Shown in pieces: positions 51,401-58,400 of a DNA stretch of 64,000 bases. Source of the DNA: Magnetospirillum sp. 15-1 (GTDB lineage Bacteria > Pseudomonadota > Alphaproteobacteria > Rhodospirillales > Magnetospirillaceae); the NCBI RefSeq assembly GCF_900184795.1, contig NZ_FXXN01000018.1:1-64000 (forward strand), read 5' to 3'. The position numbers and the translations under genes were made by a program. The notes beneath the pieces were generated by a model. The model made no database searches. It saw only the letters and a list, made by a program, of their open reading frames with translations, and was not told the origin of the DNA. Within the stretch, counting starts at the first letter, position 1; every line of letters begins with the position of its first letter.

Positions 51401-54400
51401 AAGTCGCCGTATTCCTCGATCACCGCCGGATAGACGTGCAGGCAGGCGTCCAGCAGGGCCGGATGCATCAGGCCGTTGCCCAGCGGCTCCACCTGATCGG
51501 GCAGACGGATGCGGGCCAGGGCCTCGCCCTCGCCGCGCCACAGGCTTTCGATGGCGCGGAAGCTGGGGCCGTAGGCCAGACCCAGGCTGCGCATGCCGGC
51601 ATAATAGCTGTCGGCCTTGACCGGCAGGTGACAGCGCCGCTTCAGGGCCTTGGCGTCGAAGGTGCTGGATTTGCCCGGCTTGGCCCGGCGAACCTCGCCA
51701 CGCATATGGGTCCGCCAGATCTCGTCGTCTCCGCCCCGGCTGGACAGGCTGAAGCCCGCCCCGTCGCCGTTGGGCTCCACCACCAGATGGCCAAGCCGGG
51801 CCTCGTCATCGGCCAGGACCAGGGCGTCGCCGTGGCTGAACCCCGCCACCTCCAGCGGCCCGTCGCCCAGCCGCGCCCTCGCCCCTTCCAGGGCGGCCAC
51901 CAGTCCGGCGGTGGTGGGAAGCACCATGGCGCCGTGCACCCGGTGGTCGTCGAGCCAGCCGAAGCGCTCGCGACTGAACTCGGTCTCGTACTGATGGGCG
52001 GCCAGCGGCGAGGGCAGCCGCCGCCCGGCCAGCCCGGTCCCCTGCGCCACGGCGGGGCGGCGCCCGCCCACCGGCTCGTAATCCCGGGCGGCCCACACCC
52101 GCTCGTGCTGGAAGGCGTAGACCGGCAGCGACATCCGCCGCAGGTCGAACGGCGCGTCGAAGGTCTGCCAATGGGGATCGTTGCCGGCGCAATAGAGGGC
52201 GCCCACCGTCTCCAGCAGGCTCTGATGCCCGTCGCCCTTGCCCAGCGTCGGCAGCCAGCCCAGCCCCTCCGCCCCGGCGACACTGCGCCCCAGGGCCAGC
52301 AGGGCGCCGCCCGGACCGATCTCGACGAAATCCTTGATGCCGGACTTGACCAGGGCCGCCACCGCATCGGCGAAGCGCACCGCCTGGCGGGCCTGGCTGC
52401 ACCAGTATTCCGCGTCGGGGGCATCCGTCTTGAGCTGGCCGGTATAGGTCGACACCCAGGCCAGGGCGGGAGCCTTGGCGGTGACCGCCCAGGCCGCCGC
52501 ATCCAGTTCGGGCAAAGCCGGGTCCATCAGCGGCGAATGGAAGGCGTGCGACACGGTCAGCGCCTTGGAGGGAAAGCCCTTGGCCTCCAGTGCCTTGACC
52601 GCCTTGTCCACCTCGGCGGCCTCGCCCGAGATCACCGTGCCCTGCGGCCCGTTGACAGCGGCGATTCCGATCCTGCCGCCATCGAGAGCGGCCAGAACCT
52701 CGGCCACCACCGCCTCCTCGGCGAAGACGGCGCTCATGGCCCCGCCCGCCGGCAAGGCCTGCATCATGCGGCCCCGCGTCGCCACCAGACGGGCGGCATC
52801 CTCCAGGGAGTACACTCCGGCGACCACACAGGCGGCGAACTCGCCCACCGAATGGCCGCACACCGCTTCCGCCTTGATGCCCCAGCCTTCCAGGGTGCGG
52901 GCCAGGGCCAGTTCGACGGCGAACAGGCAGGGCTGGGTATAGCCGGTGCGATGGATATCCTCGCCATCGGCGAACAACACGTCGAGCAGTGGGCGGTCGA
53001 GATGGGGATCAAGAGCGGCGGCCACCTTGTCCAACTCGGCGCGGAAGGCCGGCTCGGTCGCGTAGAGGCTGCGGCCCATACCCGCCACCTGGGCGCCCTG
53101 GCCGCTGAACAGAAAGGCCAGACGCCGGGGCTGCGACTGCTTGCGCGCCGCCTTGGGATCGGCCTTGAAGCCCGCCAGCGCGGTGGCCAGTTCGGCGGGC
53201 GACGCCACCACGCAGGCGAAGCGGTGGTCGAAATGGGTGCGGCCTACCGCCATGGTGTGGGCGTAATCGCCCATGTCCATTTGGGGATGGGACTCGGCCC
53301 AGGCACGGTGGCGGGCGGCGTTGGCATCCAGGGCGGCGGCCGATTTGCCCGACAGCACTACCAGATGGCGGGGCCGGGGGGGAGCCCCGGTGCGCGGACG
53401 GGGCGCGGGTGCCTGCTCCATCACCACCACGGCATTGGTGCCGCCGATGCCCAGCCCGTTGACCAGGGCGCGGCGCGGATGGTCGGGGTTCTCCGGCCAG
53501 GGCAGGCGCCCGGTGTTCACGAAGAACTTGGACTGCTCGATCTTCATGCGTGGATTGGGGATACGGTAGTTGATGGTCGGCGGGACCACGCCTTCGCACA
53601 TGGACAGCGCCGTCTTAATCATGGAGGCCAGACCGGCCGATTGCTCGGAATGGCCGATATTGGGCTTGGTCGAGCCGATGGGGCACTTGCCCTCACGCCG
53701 GTCACCCTCGAACGCCCGCTGCAGCGCCGTGAACTCGCGCGGGTCGCCCACCGTGGTGCCGGTACCGTGGCATTCCACCGAGCCGATGGAGGTGGGATCG
53801 AAGCCGCTTTGCGCCAGGGCGGCCTTCATCACGTCGGTCTGGCCGCGCACGCTGGTGCCGGCATAGGACGCCTTGCGGCCGCCGTCGTTGTTGAGTGCCG
53901 TGCCCCGGATCACGCCGTAGATATTGTCGCCGTCGGCCACCGCCCGGTCCAGGCGCTTGAACAGCATGGCGGCGACGCCCGACGAGAACACCGTGCCGCC
54001 GGCCTCGGCGTCGAAGGTGCGGATGTGACCGTCGGGAGCGAAGATGGCGCCCTTCACCCCCATATACCCGGCCGCCTGGGGCACCCGCACGATACCGGCC
54101 GCCGCCAGGGCCATGGCGCACTCGCCGCCCTGAATGGCGTTGCAGGCCAGATGCACCAGCACCAGCGAGGTGGAGCACGCCGTCTGCACGTTGAGGCTGG
54201 GACCGGTGAGGTTCAGCTTGAACGATACGCGGGTGCCGGCGAAATCCTTGTCGTTGCCGATATGCAGCAGGCTGGCCGTCGCCCCCCTTGCGTCGGGATG
54301 GTCGGCCAGCTCGTTCATCATGTAATTGGTGACCACGCTGCCGGTGGCGGCATAGACGCCCACGGGGCCGAAATCCTGGCCCGGGGGATAGCCGGCATCC

Positions 54401-54723
54401 TCGAACGCCTCCCACGAGACTTCCAGCAGATGACGCTGCTGCGGGTCGATCAGCCGCGCCTCGTGGGGGGAATAGCCGAAGAACGACGGGTCGAAGGCGT
54501 CGGCCTCGGGCAGCAGGAAGGCCGCCTTGACGTAATCGGGGTGGCGCAGGCGGGCCGGGTCCACCCCGGCCTCGATCATCTGCGCGTCGGACAGGAAGGT
54601 GACCGATTCGGTCCCTTCCAGCAGGTTGCGCCAATAGGCGCGCCAGTCCGACGCACCGGCGAAGCGGCACGCCATGCCGATGATGGCGATGTCCAGCGGC
54701 CTGCGGACGCCCCCCATGCTCAC
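48493..54723 (-). CDS. Type I modular polyketide synthase, KS-AT-DH-KR-ACP-TE
   Basis: 2076 residues, one complete module. KS about 10-435: active Cys183 in VQTACSTSLV, with His319 in ECHGTGTTVGD and His358 in KPNIGHSEQS. AT about 535-830: Ser625 in GHSVGEFAA; HAFH at 726-729 predicts malonyl-CoA. DH about 900-1190: His927 in DHRVHGAMVLPT and Asp1092 in LLDACLH. A structural KR subdomain is followed by the KR (TGGLGALG at 1431; Ser1562 and Tyr1575). ACP Ser1735 is in LGLDSLMS. TE about 1815-2076 has FGHCLGGL with Cys1897 at the nucleophile, Asp2025 and His2053. No ER is present, so the expected unit is unsaturated or hydroxylated. The start is GTG 54723 or ATG 54717. It sits between a Gly/Met-rich protein gene (30 bases upstream) and a degenerate patatin gene (14 bases downstream). 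Confidence 0.95.
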   Translation of the reverse strand: MSMGGVRRPLDIAIIGMACRFAGASDWRAYWRNLLEGTESVTFLSDAQMIEAGVDPARLRHPDYVKAAFLLPEADAFDPSFFGYSPHEARLIDPQQRHLLEVSWEAFEDAGYPPGQDFGPVGVYAATGSVVTNYMMNELADHPDARGATASLLHIGNDKDFAGTRVSFKLNLTGPSLNVQTACSTSLVLVHLACNAIQGGECAMALAAAGIVRVPQAAGYMGVKGAIFAPDGHIRTFDAEAGGTVFSSGVAAMLFKRLDRAVADGDNIYGVIRGTALNNDGGRKASYAGTSVRGQTDVMKAALAQSGFDPTSIGSVECHGTGTTVGDPREFTALQRAFEGDRREGKCPIGSTKPNIGHSEQSAGLASMIKTALSMCEGVVPPTINYRIPNPRMKIEQSKFFVNTGRLPWPENPDHPRRALVNGLGIGGTNAVVVMEQAPAPRPRTGAPPRPRHLVVLSGKSAAALDANAARHRAWAESHPQMDMGDYAHTMAVGRTHFDHRFACVVASPAELATALAGFKADPKAARKQSQPRRLAFLFSGQGAQVAGMGRSLYATEPAFRAELDKVAAALDPHLDRPLLDVLFADGEDIHRTGYTQPCLFAVELALARTLEGWGIKAEAVCGHSVGEFAACVVAGVYSLEDAARLVATRGRMMQALPAGGAMSAVFAEEAVVAEVLAALDGGRIGIAAVNGPQGTVISGEAAEVDKAVKALEAKGFPSKALTVSHAFHSPLMDPALPELDAAAWAVTAKAPALAWVSTYTGQLKTDAPDAEYWCSQARQAVRFADAVAALVKSGIKDFVEIGPGGALLALGRSVAGAEGLGWLPTLGKGDGHQSLLETVGALYCAGNDPHWQTFDAPFDLRRMSLPVYAFQHERVWAARDYEPVGGRRPAVAQGTGLAGRRLPSPLAAHQYETEFSRERFGWLDDHRVHGAMVLPTTAGLVAALEGARARLGDGPLEVAGFSHGDALVLADDEARLGHLVVEPNGDGAGFSLSSRGGDDEIWRTHMRGEVRRAKPGKSSTFDAKALKRRCHLPVKADSYYAGMRSLGLAYGPSFRAIESLWRGEGEALARIRLPDQVEPLGNGLMHPALLDACLHVYPAVIEEYGDFTQPPPDGSSAHLPLGLERFSGAKSEEREVWVHAKRRKPNGHGADITVIDIEAFDPDGRSVAAFEGLSVKKLPASLFRPRRADGEDGWLYAKRWDERPVPALAAKASGPLTWLLLGGDGFAKSLKEALGRTGAACRVVSAKDCPTDLEGFSRLLEGFAAEAGAGKAGIIHLGAVDAPGEELWGEELWGDEAAQRRLYDSVLCLSRALGVNRTGFLVAPKLHLVTRNAVDALGTEPPAHVLGAGLWGLGRSFALEAPALWGGLVDLEAGGVPGSEAGLLAAHLAAADDEAQVALRGGKRLAARLVRAPVPPRRPAVADGGTYLVTGGLGALGVLTAEWLATARKAAHLVLVSRQGDKAANAAEVSARLEALGAKVTIAKADTAREADVAKLLGGLAKAQPPLRGIFHSAGVLDDGLVDQMEWGKFRRALAPKLDAGWWLHKHSRDLNLHDFVLYSSVLSVIGSAGQTNYTTGNACLDALAAHRRSLGLPALSVNWGAWASAGMADGLGAQGEAIWRARGIHYIEPGLGREAFEALFDGDAGHGVVIPADWPTFLRQFQVPPRFYAELQGAAAGGLAADIEALKQAMASADAGIRRAAITDFLARQVMTTLGMTARVDPDRPLRELGLDSLMSVTLINRVESATGIRIPAVKLIKGPSIDELVVDVWPDLAGVEVAAPAISDVAVDALVEDEAPKPSVNTGAGSWLVTVAPRANPRYRVFCFPFAGGGSAAFQAWSATTDPSIEVIAVEPPGRLARISETPVRDMDVFVDHVIDEMEATGKLDLPFALFGHCLGGLTLYEVARTLIHETETKPRHLFCSGARCPDRVRIVGPFEKNLAMHLTAMPGYKPNLPPYRQPDPIFAEIIRQFDMAASDQFLDDPELRRLMLPAVRAEFEMTSKYRYQPEKPWDVPITCFVSKGDPYVSRRDILGWGRFTNSRMQVYMREGTHYSIFEDAAFIQRVIGRELMAPPS

Positions 54724-54753
54724 CCCCCTCCCCTAAACCCTATTTCCCGAGGA

Positions 54754-55167
54754 TCACCACTCCTTGCCGTCCTCGTCCTGGCCGCCGCCACCGCCGCCCA
54801 TGAAGCCACCGCACAACTCCATGTCGCGCAGGCGGTCCAGCGCCCGCTCGAACACCTCCTGCATGGCGCTCAGGTAGTCCAGCCAGGTCTCGACCATCCA
54901 CATCATCAGTTGCAGTTGCATATTGGCCATGCCGGCGCCGGGCATGCCGCCGCCCATGGCCATCATCAGGGGCAGCATCTGCATGAACTGGGCCGGGCCG
55001 AAGCCCCCTCCGAACGGACCGCCCCCACCGAATCCCTGGCCAAAGGCGTGGGCACGATTGAATCCACCCTCATTGCGATAGCCTGATCTACGCTTTTTTC
55101 TTTTTTTACTTCCTTCCCCCGCCTCGCTATCGCTATCGGCTCTCATTTCTGGCTTATCATCTCGCAT
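54754..55167 (-). CDS. Gly/Met-rich small protein upstream of the PKS
   Basis: 137 residues. The N-terminal 35 are very basic and hydrophilic (GSKKRKKRRSGYRNEGG). A Gly/Phe run (FGQGFGGGGPFGGGFGP) and a Met-rich segment (FMQMLPLMMAMGGGMPGAGM) follow, then one amphipathic helix (MVETWLDYLSAMQEVFERAL) and a Gly-rich acidic tail. The helix has a phasin-like character, but I cannot assign a family. The stop is 30 bases before the PKS start and both are on the minus strand, so they are probably one operon. A helix plus Gly/Met-rich low-complexity region suggests a scaffolding or surface-binding role; this is speculative. Confidence 0.65.
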   Translation of the reverse strand: MRDDKPEMRADSDSEAGEGSKKRKKRRSGYRNEGGFNRAHAFGQGFGGGGPFGGGFGPAQFMQMLPLMMAMGGGMPGAGMANMQLQLMMWMVETWLDYLSAMQEVFERALDRLRDMELCGGFMGGGGGGQDEDGKEW

Positions 55168-55327
55168 CTTACCACCCCAGCCTGCACGACTATCGTTTCA
55201 GATAGCACAGCTCGGCGGCGAGCGTCTATTCATTGATGCTGTGTTCGGCGTCCGGAGCCTTGCCCGGCCTCGCGCTGTTCCGCCGCATGCAGTTCTACCG
55301 GAACGGGTGGCGGTGGTGATTGAACCT

Positions 55328-55380
55328 CGCTCCAAAGCAACGTAGGCTGAGCGCAGCGGGTGGCATGCCGGGTTGGAGCG
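55328..55380. repeat. Possible REP-like element
   Basis: CGCTCCAA (55328-55335) and TTGGAGCG (55373-55380) flank GTAGGCTGAGCGCAGCGGG TGGCATGC-type sequence, which resembles dispersed extragenic repeats of the kind GTAGG..GAGCGCAGCG. It lies between the divergent PKS operon and the giant kinase-like gene. Only one copy is visible here, so repeat status is a guess. Confidence 0.3.
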
Positions 55381-55421
55381 GCGGGCTGAGGTCAGGTTCT
55401 GTTCTGGGGGTCTGGGGAACG

Positions 55422-58400
55422 ATGAGCGTCCCATCCGAGGTCAAGGTCGCCGATATCCTCTGCCGGGACGAGGAAACGGTACTGGTGCGGGGCATCGCCG
55501 CGGGCGGACGGCCCCTCCTCGTCCGAAGCGCCGCATCCGATCGCCCGGCGCAGCCGGTGATCGACAGGCTGCGCCGGGAATTCGCGCTTCGGGGCGAAAT
55601 CGACGCCACCTGGGGAGCCATCCCCCTGTCCCTGGAAGAAGCCTCCGGCCGTCTGGCGCTGACCATTTCCGATCCCGGCGGCGAGCCGCTGGTCCGTCTG
55701 GTTTCACCTCGCTCCGGCCCGCTGCGCCACGCCGACGTGGCCCGGCTGCTGCGCCTGTCCGCCCTGCTGGCGCGCACCCTGGGGCGCATCCATGCCAAGG
55801 GCCTGATTCACAAGGATATCACGCCGACCAACGTCCTGGTCGACGAGGCGTTGGGCAAAGCCATCTTCACCGGCTTCGGCTCGACGTCGCAGTTGCGGCG
55901 CGAGCAACGGCACAATCAGGCGGCGGAAAGCATTTCCGGCACCTTCGCCTACATGGCGCCGGAGCAGACCGGGCGCATGAACCGCTCGGTGGATTCGCGC
56001 AGCGACCTCTATTCGCTGGGCGTCGTTCTCTATGAAATGTTCACCGGCCTGCGCCCGTTCTCGGCCTTCGACCCCATGGAATGGGTGCACTGCCATATCG
56101 CCCGTCAGCCCTCGCCGCCGCGCGAGCGGGTCAGCGGCCTGCCCGAGCAGGTCTCGGCCATCATCATGAAACTGCTGGCCAAGACGGCGGAGGAACGCTA
56201 CCAGACCGCCGACGGGCTGGCCGCCGACCTGGAACGCTGCCTGGCCGAATGGGATGCCGACGGCCGGATTTCCAGCTTCCCCCTGGCCGGCAGCGACCAT
56301 TCCGGCGTGCTGACCATCCCCGAGCAGCTCTATGGCCGCGAGGCGGAATCCGCCACCCTGCTGGCAGCCTTCGGCCGGGTCGCCGAGGACGGCACGCCCG
56401 AGCTGGTGCTGGTGTCGGGCTATTCCGGCGTGGGCAAGTCGGCCCTGGTCAACCAGATCCATCCGGCCATGGTCGAGCGCGACGGCATGTTCGGGGCGGG
56501 CAAGTTCGACCAGCACAAGCGCGACATCCCCTATTCCACCTTCGCCCAGGCCTTCCACACACTGATCCGCCAGATTCTCGGCGCCCCGGAATCCGACATC
56601 CGGCGCTGGCGCGAGGCGTTCCTGGACGCCATGGGTCCCAACGGCCGCCAGATCATCGACCTGATCCCCCAGCTGGAACTGGTGGTCGGCGAACAGCCGC
56701 CCATGCCCGAACTGCCGCCCGGCGAGGCGCAGGTCCGCTTTCTGACGGTATTCCGCCGCTTCGTCTCGGTCCTGGCGCGGCCCGAGCAGCCGCTGGTGCT
56801 GTTCCTGGACGATCTGCAGTGGATGGACGGCGGTTCCATGAAGCTGCTGGAACACCTGATGACCCACCCGGAGGTGAGGCATCTGCTGCTGATCGGCAGC
56901 TACCGCGACAACGAGGTGGATTCCGCCCATCCGCTGATGCTGTCCGTCGACGCCATCCGCAAGGGCGGGCGGCGGGTGGACAATATCGTGCTCAAGCCGC
57001 TGGGCGAGGCCGACCTCACCCACATGGTGGCCGACACCCTGCACGCCACGGCGGAAAGCGTGTCGCCCCTGGCGCGGCTGATCCACCAGAAGACGGCGGG
57101 CAATCCGTTCTTCGCCATCCAGTTCCTGACCACCCTGGTGGAAGAGAAGCTGCTGTGGTTCGACCAGAGCCGGGCGGAGTGGATCTGGGACATCTCGCGC
57201 ATCGGCGCCATGGGCTTTTCCGACAACGTGGTCATCCTGATGGCCGCCAAGCTGCGCCGCCTGCCGGAAGCGGACCAGGCGGAACTGCGCCGCATCGCCT
57301 GCCTGGGCAACGGCACCACGCTGGGCACCCTGGCCATGGTCTACGACAGGACCGAGGACGAATGCCTGGCCAGCATGGAACTGGCGGTGCAGGCCGGCTT
57401 CCTGATCCGCAACGGCGATCGTCTGGCCTTCGCCCACGACCGCATCCAGGAAGCCGCCTACCTCTCCATCCCCATCACCGAGATGGTCGCCACCCACCTG
57501 CAGATCGGGCGGCGGATGCTGGAGCGGCTGCCCGAGTCCGAGATCGACGACCGGCTGTTCGACGTGGTCCACCACCTGAACCTGGGGCGCCAGATGATCA
57601 CCGCCCAGGCGGAGCGGGACGCCCTGGCGCGGCTGAACGTCCAGGCGGGGCGCAAGGCCAAGTCGTCCTCGGCCAATGCCTCGGCGCGGGTCTACTTCAC
57701 CCTGGCCCGCAACCTGCTGGCCGCCGATTGCTGGGATTCCGCCCACGGCGAGACCTTTGCCCTGTTCCTCGACCTGTCCGAATGCGAGTACCTGGTGGGC
57801 AACCACACCCAGGCGGACCAGCTGTTCGAGCTGCTGCTGGGCAAGGCCGCCACCGACGACCAGAGCGCCCAGGTCTGGCGCCTGCGCTTCCGCATGTTCA
57901 TGGTGTCGGGTCGCTATGGCGACGCCGTGGCCATCGCCGTCAAGGCCCTGGACCGCTTCGGCCTCGCCTGCCCCGAGACCGAGGACGACACCGCCAAGGC
58001 GGTGGAGGCGGCGCGGAGCGAACTGGCCGATTTCCTCGAAGGGCGGCGGATCGCCGATCTGATCCACCATGCCGAATGCCATGTTCCCGCCGTCCGGGCA
58101 CTGATCGGCGTCATCGCCGACGCCATTCCGGCGGTGTACCACGTCCGCCCCATGCTCTATCCGTTCCTGGGGCTCACGGCCATCAACCTGTCGCTGCGCC
58201 ACGGCATGACCGAGGATTCCAGCGCGGCGTTCTCCGGCTATTCCGTGTCCCTGGTCGGGCGGTTCGAGGATTTCCGCACCGGGCTGGAATTCTCGGAACT
58301 GGCGCTGAAACTGGGAGAGCGCTTCGACAGCGCGCCGCTGCGCGGCACCTTGCTGTTCCGCCACGGCTATTTCGTCACGCCGTGGAGCAAGCCCATCGCC

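Noticed and set aside
48565-55086. 2173-codon open frame antisense to the PKS
   Set aside because: Same codon-bias artefact: low-complexity Gly/His/Gln-rich translation, whereas the minus strand has complete PKS active sites.
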